This document shows positions 30,054 to 40,944 of a DNA stretch of 64,000 nucleotides, one piece after another. How positions within the stretch are numbered: the first letter of the stretch is position 1; every line of letters begins with the position of its first letter. Made by a program: the position numbers and the translations under genes. The DNA lies in the NCBI RefSeq assembly GCF_000577895.1, contig NZ_HG917868.1, positions 2,480,001 to 2,544,000 on the forward strand, written 5' to 3'. This DNA is from Clostridium bornimense. GTDB taxonomy: Bacteria; Bacillota; Clostridia; Clostridiales; Clostridiaceae. The notes under the pieces were generated by a model. That model searched no databases and was not told the DNA's origin. It saw nothing but the letters and a program-made list of their open reading frames with translations.

Positions 30054-31493
30054 TTACTCTTTTATCTTATTGTTTATCTTAGCTATAAATTCACTATTAG
30101 TTTTACTGTCATTTAATAAATTTATAATCAACTCTGTAACAGCCATAGTATTATTGTCACTATTTAATTTTCTTCTTACATTTGTTGCTGCACGTTTTTC
30201 TTCATCACTAAGTAAATATTCTTCTCTTCTTGTTCCTGATTTATAAATATCTATTGCTGGGAATATTCTTCTTTCTTGTAATCTTCTATCTAAATGTACT
30301 TCCATATTACCAGTACCTTTAAACTCTTCAAATATAACATCATCCATCCTACTACCAGTATCAGTAAGTACTGTAGCTAGAATTGTAAGACTTCCACCTT
30401 CTTCTATATTTCTAGCTGCTCCAAATAATCTCTTTGGCATAAATAATGCAGCTGGGTCTAATCCCCCTGAAAGAGTTCTTCCTGTTGGTGTAACAAGTAG
30501 ATTATTTGCTCTAGCAAGTCTAGTTAATGAATCTAAAAGGATAACAACATTTTGACCTTGCTCCACCATTCTCTTTCCTCTTTCAAGAACCATATTAGCT
30601 ACTCTTATATGTCTACTAGGATCTTGATCAAAAGTAGAGTAAATAACTTCTCCTTTTATACTTCTCTCCATCTCAGTTACTTCTTCTGGTCTTTCATCAA
30701 TAAGTACTACTATAAGTTTTATCTCTGGATTATTTGTAGTTATTGCATTAGCAACATTTTTTAAAAGAGTAGTTTTACCAGCCTTCGGTGGAGCAACTAT
30801 AAGACCTCTTTGTCCTTTACCAATAGGAGATATAAAATCCATAAGTCTCGTAGACATCTCAGTTGGTACTGTCTCAAGTTTTATCCTTTCAGTTGGATAT
30901 ATTGGTGTTAGTTTCTCAAAAGGTACTCTACCTACAGCTCTATCTGGTTCTTCACCATTTATTTTATGAACATATACTAACGCTCTAAATTTTTCACCTT
31001 CTTTAGGATTTCTGACCTTACCTTCTATTTCATCACCAGTTTTCAAGTTAAATCTTCTTATTTGAGAAGGTGATACATATACATCATCTGAACATGTTAA
31101 ATAATTTTTTCCTCTCAAAAACCCAAAATTATTACTTTCATTTATTTCAATTACTCCTTTAGCCATATCAAGAGTACTTATCATTTCTTTCATTTTTTCT
31201 CTTTTTTCTTCACTATTTTCTTGTCTTGATTGATGATGAGGTCTAGTGCTACTTTGATGTGAATAAGTATTTGATTCTCTTTTTTCCTCAACAACATTAT
31301 TCTTAGGCTTTATACTTTCTTTTAATGTAACACCATTAACTTCTATTTTTGCGCCTTCCTCTTCATTTCTAGACTGTTTTATAACGTCAATTAACTCACT
31401 TTTTTTATATTTAGAATAATTTTTAATATTTAACTCCTTAGCAAGCTCTTTTAGCTCATTAAGCTTCATATTTTCATAATCTTTACTATTCAA
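30054..31493 (-). CDS. rho: Transcription termination factor Rho
   Basis: 479 residues. An N-terminal SAP-like helical part ([32 protein letters not shown]), a charged linker of about 65 residues, the RNA-binding cold-shock fold ([35 protein letters not shown]) and the ATPase with Walker [12 protein letters not shown] and the [11 protein letters not shown] segment follow in order. The long low-complexity linker is a known feature of many clostridial Rho proteins. The start seems to be TTG at 31493, after GAGGTGG. Confidence 0.97.
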   Translation of the reverse strand: MNSKDYENMKLNELKELAKELNIKNYSKYKKSELIDVIKQSRNEEEGAKIEVNGVTLKESIKPKNNVVEEKRESNTYSHQSSTRPHHQSRQENSEEKREKMKEMISTLDMAKGVIEINESNNFGFLRGKNYLTCSDDVYVSPSQIRRFNLKTGDEIEGKVRNPKEGEKFRALVYVHKINGEEPDRAVGRVPFEKLTPIYPTERIKLETVPTEMSTRLMDFISPIGKGQRGLIVAPPKAGKTTLLKNVANAITTNNPEIKLIVVLIDERPEEVTEMERSIKGEVIYSTFDQDPSRHIRVANMVLERGKRMVEQGQNVVILLDSLTRLARANNLLVTPTGRTLSGGLDPAALFMPKRLFGAARNIEEGGSLTILATVLTDTGSRMDDVIFEEFKGTGNMEVHLDRRLQERRIFPAIDIYKSGTRREEYLLSDEEKRAATNVRRKLNSDNNTMAVTELIINLLNDSKTNSEFIAKINNKIKE

Positions 31494-31634
31494 AATAGCA
31501 CTTCCACCTCTCTGCGTTTATATTAGAAACAAATTGAAAAAATATAAAAGATCTTGATTTATTAAGATTGGATTCTTAGATACGTTCTTTTTTGATTATA
31601 TCCCATTTAGAAAAAATTATCCACTATTTTTATT

Positions 31635-31990
31635 CAGTGCACAATGAACAGGAATATGTCAGGGCACAAGTATGAGGGCACATGGCACAGGTAATTTAGA
31701 TTACAGTTGATATAAAAGTCCTTACAGAAGGCTCATGAAAGTTGCACTTTCATGAAGCTTTGAATATATATTTGCATAGGATTATATATAGAGAGTTAAG
31801 TTTATATTAGTACCTGTTCTAATTAAGTAGTGGTAAAACTGTATCTCTCCCATAAAATACACTAGCTATCCGCAGGACTATAATAAAATTCCTCTCAAAG
31901 AGGAATTTTCACCTTACTTGTGCCCTGTGCCTTCTAACCTGTGCCATGAAAATTTGTCAATACGACAACTTCCACCTTCAATGTGCACTG
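31635..31990 (+). repeat. Dispersed structured repeat, copy D (nested terminal repeats)
   Basis: The outer ends are CAGTGCACAATGAA and TTCAATGTGCACTG. Nested inside are GGCACAAGTATGAGGGCACA-like and GTGCCCTGTGCC-like inverted ends. H1 and the TAAGTGTT arm are missing; H2 ATGAAAGT-TGC-ACTTTCAT (31735-31753), a TCCGCAGGA palindrome and the last hairpin AAAATTCCTCT/AGAGGAATTTT remain. Near its right end lies a fragment that matches one arm of the terminator family. It occupies the gap between rho and pyrG, where I see no gene. Confidence 0.8.
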
Positions 31991-31997
31991 TAAATTA

Positions 31998-32034
31998 TAA
32001 AAAAGTAGCATCGATGAAAGATGCTACTTTTTTA
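31998..32034 (-). terminator. Terminator of pyrG
   Basis: AAAAAAGTAGCATC and GATGCTACTTTTTT around a 7-nt loop, followed by a T run on the minus strand. Confidence 0.88.
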
Positions 32035-32037
32035 TAA

Positions 32038-33669
<1,632 letters not shown>

Positions 33670-33833
33670 TTATGTTAAATATATTGACTTATGTTAAGTT
33701 ATATTGTATAATTAAAATTACCCTTAAAATAGGATTATAATGTAAAAAATCTAACTCTTATATTACCACAAATAATATAAGATTTCTAGTATCGTTTTTT
33801 TATTTTACAATAAAAATATTATTAATGTATAAA

Positions 33834-33893
33834 ATAAAGGAGCCATCGCAATAACAAATAAATTTTTGTGAGCGATAGCTCCATTTTTATTTT
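33834..33893 (-). terminator. Terminator of the DUF1934 gene
   Basis: Arms GGAGCCATCGC and GCGATAGCTCC, followed in the + direction by a T run, with an A-rich flank on the other side that gives a T run on the minus strand. The sequence matches the metK and ispE terminators. Confidence 0.8.
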
Positions 33894-33901
33894 TTTAATA
33901 A

Positions 33902-34339
33902 CTATTCTACACTTTCTGTCATAACATCTGCATCTTGAAAAGATATGCTTATCTTAAGATTTGTTTTTATAGGCGCTTGACCTGGAAACTCTAAAATATA
34001 CTCTAAAGCTAGCTCCCCACCACTTTCTTTTATCTCTCCAGTTATACTATCTGTAGTTATCTTCATATCTAAAGTTCCATATGGTGTCTCATAAAGTACA
34101 TAAGTACTTTTTCCTTCCTCAAAAATCATTTCCGAATTTAAACTACCTTTTCTATTTAAGAACACCTTATTTCCCTCTATTTTTATAGTAGTAATAGTTC
34201 CTTCCATTCCTGAAATCTCTGTTTCTTCATATACAGCATAAAATACACCATCTTCCTCATAAAAATTACCAGGAGTTATGACTTTTATACCTTCTTCATC
34301 TATATTTTGTTTACTCTCTACTTCAATAAGTGCTCTCAT
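33902..34339 (-). CDS. DUF1934 beta-barrel protein (YwiB-like)
   Basis: 145 residues, no signal peptide. The alternating beta pattern and the segments GTITTIKIEGNKVFLNRKG and YETPYGTLDMKITTDSI fit the DUF1934/YwiB family, a small lipocalin-like barrel of unknown role. It is next to pyrG as in many clostridia. A good AAGGAGG site precedes ATG. Confidence 0.85.
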   Translation of the reverse strand: MRALIEVESKQNIDEEGIKVITPGNFYEEDGVFYAVYEETEISGMEGTITTIKIEGNKVFLNRKGSLNSEMIFEEGKSTYVLYETPYGTLDMKITTDSITGEIKESGGELALEYILEFPGQAPIKTNLKISISFQDADVMTESVE

Positions 34340-34364
34340 TAAACGTCCTCCTTTATCATGAACT

Positions 34365-34441
34365 CAGTGCACAGTAAATGTGGAAATCCCTCTTAACGAG
34401 GAATTTCATTCACAACTGTGTACTGCCCTCACTGTGCACTG
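34365..34441 (-). repeat. Dispersed structured repeat, mini-copy H (77 bp)
   Basis: Only the terminal motif CAGTGCACAGTAAATGTG, a hairpin GAAATCCCTC-TTAA-CGAGGAATTTC (one mismatch), and a partly doubled right end finishing CACTGTGCACTGG remain. The left end matches the reverse complement of the right end of copy C. It lies 11 bp past the stop of the ThiI-like gene, which has no other terminator. Confidence 0.7.
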
Positions 34442-34451
34442 GAATCGTCCA

Positions 34452-35459
34452 TTAAATCATATATTGTTCCAATTCCTTATCTGTCGCTGGCGTAACCATA
34501 ATAATGCCATTATAAGGTTTAGTTACATTTCCGTATCTTACAGTTACTTTTTCTTCATCTTTACCTTTTGAATATCTAGCTGCTATAGCTGCTGCAAGTT
34601 TTATTCCCTCTTCAGTAGCTTCTCCAACTAAAACTACCATAGATCCTGTATATTTATCTACAATAAATCCTGTGTCACTACTATTTAAAATAGGCTTAAT
34701 TAAATCACTTTCATCTTTTGTTCTCGCTGATATTATTACAGTATTCCTAGATATTCTAAATCTTCTACCATATCTTAATAGTTCCATATCTCTTGGAGTT
34801 ACTTCATCATTATTATCTAATAAATCTCTTAGCCTTTTAGAATATCCTGGTTCTGTTAATTTACACCCTCCCGCTGGAGATGGATAATCTTTTATATTCC
34901 ACTTTTCTGCTAATTCTATTTGAACTTTTCTACTTCTTCCATTGATATTCATAAGCTTTTCTCTATCTACCAGGCCTGACTCTTCCATCTCTGTTGGAGG
35001 TAATAACTTAGCACATAATGGTCTAAGTATCTTATCACTAAATCCAGATTCTTTTTTTACAGTATTTAATGCTCCTGCATTTTGACTCATTGGTCTTTGA
35101 TTTATAACTTCTCCTGTTATTATAAAATCGGCTTCAAATTTTTTTAATAACTCTCCACTATATCTCATCATCATGGCATGACAATCTATGCACGGATTCA
35201 TATTTTTTCCATATCCATGTTTGGGATTCTTAACCAATTCAAAGTGCTCCTCTGAAAAATCTACTACTTCCAATGGTATATCTATTTGTTTTACCATTCT
35301 TCTTGCATTTTCTTCATTAAAAAAATATGATTTATAAGTTATACCTATAACTTCTATTCCTTGATCCTTTATAAGTTTAGCTGCTAATATAGAATCTAAT
35401 CCTCCTGATAACATTGCTAGTGCTCTTGTCAAACTTTCCAACTCCTTAATCTTTATCAT
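34452..35459 (-). CDS. ThiI/MnmA-like PP-loop protein fused to an NFACT-R (DUF814) domain
   Basis: 335 residues. The N-terminal PP-loop ATPase has SGGLDS at 18-23, a CIDC pair at Cys90/Cys93, and a later PAGGC with Cys199, a layout of tRNA thiolation enzymes. The C-terminal 110 residues (SRNTVIISARTKDE to KPYNGIIMVTPATDKEL) look like the NFACT-R/DUF814 RNA-binding domain. It likely thiolates or handles tRNA; the target base is unknown. Its start overlaps the ddl stop by 4 bp (ATGA). Confidence 0.8.
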   Translation of the reverse strand: MIKIKELESLTRALAMLSGGLDSILAAKLIKDQGIEVIGITYKSYFFNEENARRMVKQIDIPLEVVDFSEEHFELVKNPKHGYGKNMNPCIDCHAMMMRYSGELLKKFEADFIITGEVINQRPMSQNAGALNTVKKESGFSDKILRPLCAKLLPPTEMEESGLVDREKLMNINGRSRKVQIELAEKWNIKDYPSPAGGCKLTEPGYSKRLRDLLDNNDEVTPRDMELLRYGRRFRISRNTVIISARTKDESDLIKPILNSSDTGFIVDKYTGSMVVLVGEATEEGIKLAAAIAARYSKGKDEEKVTVRYGNVTKPYNGIIMVTPATDKELEQYMI

Positions 35460-36481
35460 TCATTTATTGCATATTCTATAAGTTTATCTATAATATCTTT
35501 TTCACTTATTCCCTTCTTATTTAAAAGTTTTGGATAAGAAGAATTCTTGGTGAATCCTGGTATTGTATTAACTTCATTTATATAAATCTCTTCTGTTTCC
35601 TTATCAAAAAAGAAATCTACTCTTGCCATACCAGAACAATCTAAAACCTTAAATGCTTTTTTTGCATATTCATAAATTCTATCTTTATACTCTTCTGATA
35701 AATCTACAGGACATACAAGGTTATCTACTTCTTTTAAATACTTTTCTTCATAATCAAAAATTTCTTTACCATGATAATCTATTTCTCCTATTTCTCCTAA
35801 AAATAAATTATCCTTACCTAACACAGGTACTTTAAATTCTCTAAGATTTACTGCCTTTTCTATTAATATTTTATTGTCAAATTCAAAAGCTGTTTTTATA
35901 GCTTTTTCAATATTTTCTTTTATTCTAACCTTCGATACCCCCATAGATGATCCACCAGAAGAAGGCTTAACTATAAGTGGAAAAGAATAATTATTTACTA
36001 TTTGTGATAATATCCTATCTTTATCATCTTTAAACTCTTTTTCTGTTATAACCATATATGGTGTTACAGGAAGATCAAACTTTTCAAGTATAAATTTCCC
36101 ATATGCCTTGTCCATACACAATGAAGATGATAAAACCTTTGATCCAACAATGGGTAATTTTAGTAATTTACAAAGTCCTTGAATAGTACCATCTTCTCCA
36201 TTTCTTCCATGTAAAAGAGGGAACACACAATCTACATCTCTATTAAATAATATTTTCTCCCCATTAGGAACTTTATAAAACTCATCTTTTTCCCATTGCC
36301 CTGACGCAATTTTTTCTACATCTCCATTATACTCAAACCATTCACCATCTTTAGTTATTCCTATAGGATAAACATAATATTTACTTTTATCAATATGAGT
36401 CAATAATTCAGCTGCTGATGCTAAAGAAACCTCATGCTCTATTGACTCTCCTCCAAAAATAATAGCAATCTTCTTTTTCAT
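35456..36481 (-). CDS. ddl: D-alanine--D-alanine ligase
   Basis: About 341 residues of the ATP-grasp family. GGESIEHEVSLASA at the N-terminus, the loop KPSSGGSSMGVSKV, and the metal-binding DFFFDKETEEIYINEVNTIPGFT near the C-terminus are all present. It joins two D-Ala for peptidoglycan. The ATG at 36481 is chosen over an in-frame GTG at 36490; the ribosome site is weak in either case. Translation of the next gene is coupled by overlap. Confidence 0.95.
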   Translation of the reverse strand: MKKKIAIIFGGESIEHEVSLASAAELLTHIDKSKYYVYPIGITKDGEWFEYNGDVEKIASGQWEKDEFYKVPNGEKILFNRDVDCVFPLLHGRNGEDGTIQGLCKLLKLPIVGSKVLSSSLCMDKAYGKFILEKFDLPVTPYMVITEKEFKDDKDRILSQIVNNYSFPLIVKPSSGGSSMGVSKVRIKENIEKAIKTAFEFDNKILIEKAVNLREFKVPVLGKDNLFLGEIGEIDYHGKEIFDYEEKYLKEVDNLVCPVDLSEEYKDRIYEYAKKAFKVLDCSGMARVDFFFDKETEEIYINEVNTIPGFTKNSSYPKLLNKKGISEKDIIDKLIEYAINE

Positions 36482-36646
36482 ATCTATCACACTTCTTTTT
36501 TATAATTTAATACATACTTTTAAATATAATGTAACTTAATATTAATGTAAAGTACTTTAACATTTACAAAATATTCTATATAATTATAAATAGGCATATT
36601 CCTTAAATAGGTAATTTTGATATGTCTAGTAGGAGGTGCCATATAA

Positions 36647-37768
36647 ATGAAATGTATGATTTTTTCTGTAGCTGCTGGTGGAGGACATGGGCATGCTGCT
36701 AGCGCATTAAAAGAATATATATTAAATAAAGAACCTTATAGCGAAATTAAGATTTTAGATACTATAAAAGAAATAAGTCCTGTTTTAGATAAAGTTATTA
36801 TTGGCAGTTATCTTAAAACAATTCAATATACACCATCAATCTTTGGAAAGTTGTATAATTTCACAGAAGATGAAGATGGTCTAACTTCATATATAAGTTC
36901 TAAGTTTAATCAGCTTATGTCCATAGAAGTCCATGATAAAATAAAAGAATTTAATCCTGACTTCCTAATTGCTACCCATCCATTTGCTGCAGATATGATT
37001 GGCTATTTGAAACGCAAAAAGTATATTTCTTTGCCAACTATAGTAATATTAACCGATTACGCTTCACACAGTAGTTGGATACACCAAGGTATAGATCACT
37101 ACATAGTCTCAAATGACGATATGAAAAAGGAAATAGCTTTTAAAGGCGTAGATATTAATTCTATACATACTCTAGGTATACCAATTAAACCAAGCTTTTT
37201 CGATAAATTTAATAGAGATACTACACTAATGAAACTAAAATTAAGTCCTAAAAAGAAAACTATCTTAATAATGGGTGGAAGTCTTGGAATGGGTAAAATA
37301 TCAGAACTATTTAGTGAATTATCAACATCTGATTTGGATGCTCAATTAATAGTAATTGCAGGAAAAAATAAAAATCTCTATGATACGCTTATAGAAATAT
37401 CTAAGACCTCTATCTTACCTTCTGTAATCATCGGATATACAAATGACGTAAATAAACTAATGCAAGCATCAGATTTACTCCTAACAAAACCAGGTGGATT
37501 AACTATCACTGAATCTCTTGCATCAGAATTGCCTATGGGAGTATTTTCTCCACTACCTGGTCAAGAAATTAAAAATAAGGAGTTTTTATTGCGTCATAAT
37601 TTAGCTATAGATATAGATGACGATCCTAACTACATAAACAACATAAACTATATTCTTTTAAATAATCACTTATTAAATACAATGAAGGAAAATACTAAAA
37701 AATTTGCAAAACCAAATTCTGCACATGATATATACACACTAATTAAAAAAATAATAAAAGCTTCATAG
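36647..37768 (+). CDS. GT28-family glycosyltransferase (UgtP/MGDG synthase type)
   Basis: 373 residues. The N-terminal SVAAGGGHGHAASALKEYI and the C-terminal nucleotide-sugar site DLLLTKPGGLTITESLASELPMGVFSPLPGQE match processive diacylglycerol glucosyltransferases and plant-type MGDG synthases. It likely adds a hexose to diacylglycerol at the membrane to make glycolipid or a lipoteichoic-acid anchor. The sugar and acceptor are inferred. AGGAGG precedes ATG; the gene is divergent from ddl. Confidence 0.85.
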   Translation: MKCMIFSVAAGGGHGHAASALKEYILNKEPYSEIKILDTIKEISPVLDKVIIGSYLKTIQYTPSIFGKLYNFTEDEDGLTSYISSKFNQLMSIEVHDKIKEFNPDFLIATHPFAADMIGYLKRKKYISLPTIVILTDYASHSSWIHQGIDHYIVSNDDMKKEIAFKGVDINSIHTLGIPIKPSFFDKFNRDTTLMKLKLSPKKKTILIMGGSLGMGKISELFSELSTSDLDAQLIVIAGKNKNLYDTLIEISKTSILPSVIIGYTNDVNKLMQASDLLLTKPGGLTITESLASELPMGVFSPLPGQEIKNKEFLLRHNLAIDIDDDPNYINNINYILLNNHLLNTMKENTKKFAKPNSAHDIYTLIKKIIKAS

Positions 37769-37873
37769 GTAAAACAATACTAACTTTTAATTCTAGCTAT
37801 AACTTTATACTTACGGTAACTTTATCGTTTAAAAACATCTATCCTTACAAACAAAAGTACATATAAAAATTGC

Positions 37874-37936
37874 AAAGCACAAAGAAAATGCAGTTTTTTA
37901 TATTTTAAAAACCTATCTTCTTTGTGCTATTTTACA
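37874..37936. terminator. Hairpin between the GT28 gene and spoIIR
   Basis: AGCACAAAGAA and TTCTTTGTGCT with a loop of about 40 nt, between convergent genes. T runs are short, so efficiency is uncertain. Confidence 0.5.
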
Positions 37937-37966
37937 AAAGCTAATCTCTAAGAATTATTTATTTTG

Positions 37967-38602
37967 TCACTTTTTTAAAAAATCTCTTATTAAGTCTACA
38001 ATTTTAAATCTTATCTCTATATCACATTTTTCTTCTCCAACCAAATATCCAAATTCTTCTTTACTTAAATACCCTTCCATCATTTCATCACTTTTTTCCT
38101 TTTCTACTTCTCCAACAGTTACATCTACAAAACATAATGGTGGAAACATCACGCACCACCAATTTTTCCCTTCTCCACTTCCTATAACTACTCTATATGC
38201 TTCATATTCACCTTCTGGAAATACTAAGTCTCCATATTGCTTTACAGGAAACATAGTATTTTCAAAAGTAGTAGATACATTATAACTATATCCCTCTTCT
38301 TTAATTTTATTTAAAGCTATATTTTTTATTTCATCATCATATTCTTCTAGTAACTTTCTTGACTCATCTTTTGACTTACTTTCATTTAACTTAGGTGAAA
38401 TAAATTTTAATATCTCATCTCTTACTTTCTCTTTTAAATTTTGATCTTCCTCTGAATCAGAATTTGCTATAACGTGAAATCTTATTATTTTACTTGCAAT
38501 ATCCTTTTGAATTTCCTCATCCTTACCTTTTGCATCACTGTTTCCAGGTAATAATAATAGTATAGATAAAATTATAATAATAACAGTAGATAACTTTTTC
38601 AT
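37967..38602 (-). CDS. spoIIR: Stage II sporulation protein R
   Basis: 211 residues with an N-terminal signal or anchor (LSTVIIIILSILLLLPGNSDA) and the SpoIIR core IIRFHVIANSDSEEDQNLKEKVRDEIL and GEGKNWWCVMFPPLCFVDV. SpoIIR is made in the forespore, is exported and activates the protease SpoIIGA, which turns on sigma-E in the mother cell. It is downstream of the gerK operon and could be read with it, though it has a 73-bp gap and its own ribosome site. Confidence 0.96.
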   Translation of the reverse strand: MKKLSTVIIIILSILLLLPGNSDAKGKDEEIQKDIASKIIRFHVIANSDSEEDQNLKEKVRDEILKFISPKLNESKSKDESRKLLEEYDDEIKNIALNKIKEEGYSYNVSTTFENTMFPVKQYGDLVFPEGEYEAYRVVIGSGEGKNWWCVMFPPLCFVDVTVGEVEKEKSDEMMEGYLSKEEFGYLVGEEKCDIEIRFKIVDLIRDFLKK

Positions 38603-38675
38603 ATTTATTCCCCCTTAAGTTTATCTATTGTTATTTATTACCAATTATATATTTTTTAAACACTTTTTTATTATT

Positions 38676-39854
38676 TTAATATCCTACACCGATTCTTCGT
38701 ATATTAGTTTTTACATATACTTCGATTTTTGAATTTTTAAAAGTATCACTCCAATTATCTTTTACATCATTCCATATGAATGGATGATATCCTTTTAAAT
38801 ATTCTTTTAACTCCAATAAATCTGCTCCATATTGACTTTGAACTCCCTCTAGCACCATCCTTCCTTCTTTGGCTAAAGAGTTGTCAAAATGATTTTGTAT
38901 CTCCTCTATGTCCGCATTATCTAAGGCTTTTTTATCCGGAATATATCCTTGTAATTCACCATCTAACTGTAATAATACTTGAAAATTTAATTTACCCTCA
39001 TCTTCTTTAACTTTTAACTTTCTTGTAACTTCAGTTATATAATAATCTACAGGATGTCCTTCCATATAAATTATTTTCTTTCCACCCTTTAGATTACCTC
39101 TTAAAAGTTCTATATCAGAACTTTCTATTTCAGATAAACTACCTGCTATACTAAAATCTTTTACTATAGAAGCACCCTTTAACACAACCTCATTAGATTC
39201 CTTCTTTATTGATACCTTAGGTATTGCAATATCACACTCTTTAGACATCAATGATAGCATATCATTTAATCTTACAGGTTTTATGTACGAATTTACTCCT
39301 GCATTCTCCATAAGTCCAAGCAAATAATTTTCAACATTATTCTCCATTGGGGGCATGAATTTTAAAATATCTTCTGCCTGACCTTCGCAAATGATTACAT
39401 ACATTACTCTATTAATATTAGGACTCCTCCTTATATTATCTAAAACCTCTTTCAATGTATCTGGATATCTAAAAAAATCTTCACTAATTACCATTAGCTT
39501 TCCTGTTCCAAAAGTAACTGTTCTAGAACTCTTATTTCCTATTTTTATTATTGCATCTTCAAAAGATGGTGCTTCTGCCACCATAGTATTATTAGGTGCA
39601 TCTCCTGATTCTTTTTCACCTGTTTCAGAAATATTAGGAAATCCCAAAGTCAATTTAATCTTCTCTAGTTGTTTCATAGCAAATGGTGCATCTGGATTTA
39701 TATTTTTCAACTCTTCTTTTTTATCTATAAATTCAAAAGTATCTAATCCTATAGTAGATACAAATGCTCTTTTATCTATTTCAACTTTATCATAACAACC
39801 AAATAACATTGGGAAGATTATAACTAAAATTATTAACACACTAAGCTTCCTCAT
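38676..39854 (-). CDS. gerKC: Spore germination receptor lipoprotein, GerKC/Ger(x)C type
   Basis: 392 residues. The lipobox LFGC places the lipidated Cys at 20; the rest is the Ger(x)C fold (VEIDKRAFVSTIGLD, VMYVIICEGQAEDIL). It is the C subunit of a nutrient germinant receptor in the spore inner membrane. Its start overlaps gerKB by 14 bp. Confidence 0.93.
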   Translation of the reverse strand: MRKLSVLIILVIIFPMLFGCYDKVEIDKRAFVSTIGLDTFEFIDKKEELKNINPDAPFAMKQLEKIKLTLGFPNISETGEKESGDAPNNTMVAEAPSFEDAIIKIGNKSSRTVTFGTGKLMVISEDFFRYPDTLKEVLDNIRRSPNINRVMYVIICEGQAEDILKFMPPMENNVENYLLGLMENAGVNSYIKPVRLNDMLSLMSKECDIAIPKVSIKKESNEVVLKGASIVKDFSIAGSLSEIESSDIELLRGNLKGGKKIIYMEGHPVDYYITEVTRKLKVKEDEGKLNFQVLLQLDGELQGYIPDKKALDNADIEEIQNHFDNSLAKEGRMVLEGVQSQYGADLLELKEYLKGYHPFIWNDVKDNWSDTFKNSKIEVYVKTNIRRIGVGY

Positions 39855-40935
39855 ATCTTCCCCTCCTTATTTTCAACCCTATGATTAATACTATGGGTAT
39901 AACAATATTATTTATTAAGAATAAATATGATAAAAAGTTATCTTGCAATGCATTATTCTCTAATATATTTTTCGGCAACATACTTCCTATATAAAATAAT
40001 ACCGATACTATAGAAAAAGAATTAACCATTCTTTTAAAATTAAATACCTTTTTAGTTATATATGCTGCTCCATAATATATATTTACAAAAGCTGCAAAGT
40101 TAAATATCATATAAATCATAAGTATTAATCCATCCCATCTCTCTATAAAAGTTCCTGGTATATCAATACTTTTTACTAATCCTATAAAAGGCCATAATAA
40201 ATGCTGACTTTCCTCAGCTCCAAAGTAATATATTATAGCAGTATATAATAATATATAAAATGCTACTGCAATTCCTACAACCCCTGCTACTGAATATTTT
40301 AGTTTTTTTCTTTCCTCTTCTTTTAATCTAGGCAATAGAAAATATAATATTTCAAATGATGTAAATGAATTAATCCCTACTTTTATTCCTTGTAAAAATT
40401 TTGTTTTTTCAAAATCAAAAAATGGTAATACATTTGTAATTTTCCCTCTTCCTATGACAAAAAGAAGAACTACTAATGCTGGCACTAACATTATCCACAC
40501 AGTTATTTCATTAAATTTTATTAATGCTTCTATTCGTCCTATGATTAAATATGTACTAAGTAATATTAAAACTAGCAATATTAATTGAATTGGTGTTCTA
40601 TTTAATAAATATAATTTTATTACTTCTGCATAATCTCTAACTTGAAGGCTTCCATTTATAATTATAAAAATAGCAAACTCTATAAGCACTATTCTACCTA
40701 CAAATTTTCCTAATGAATTTTCAACTATTTCTCCTATACCTACGTATCCATTAACTTTACTTATATAAAGAATAAGATACATTGATATTAATGATATAGC
40801 ACCACAAACTACTGTTATTATCCACCCATTTTTACCAACATACTCACCTAATCCTCTCGAAAATGCAAATCCTCCTGCTCCTATTATAGATACAAGGAGG
40901 GTCATTCTTAATTGATGTATACTTAATTCTTTCAT
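39841..40935 (-). CDS. gerKB: Spore germination receptor permease, GerKB type
   Basis: 364 residues with ten membrane helices, of the GerAB/APC-like endospore permease family. SIHQLRMTLLVSIIGAGGFAF opens the protein. B subunits carry the germinant-binding site in known receptors. It is between gerKA and gerKC. Confidence 0.93.
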   Translation of the reverse strand: MKELSIHQLRMTLLVSIIGAGGFAFSRGLGEYVGKNGWIITVVCGAISLISMYLILYISKVNGYVGIGEIVENSLGKFVGRIVLIEFAIFIIINGSLQVRDYAEVIKLYLLNRTPIQLILLVLILLSTYLIIGRIEALIKFNEITVWIMLVPALVVLLFVIGRGKITNVLPFFDFEKTKFLQGIKVGINSFTSFEILYFLLPRLKEEERKKLKYSVAGVVGIAVAFYILLYTAIIYYFGAEESQHLLWPFIGLVKSIDIPGTFIERWDGLILMIYMIFNFAAFVNIYYGAAYITKKVFNFKRMVNSFSIVSVLFYIGSMLPKNILENNALQDNFLSYLFLINNIVIPIVLIIGLKIRRGRYEEA

Positions 40936-40944
40936 ATTTCCCTC

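Noticed and set aside
36543-36564. AAAGTACTTT palindrome between ddl and the GT28 gene as an operator
   Set aside because: Short and AT-rich, expected by chance in this base composition; no supporting second copy seen.
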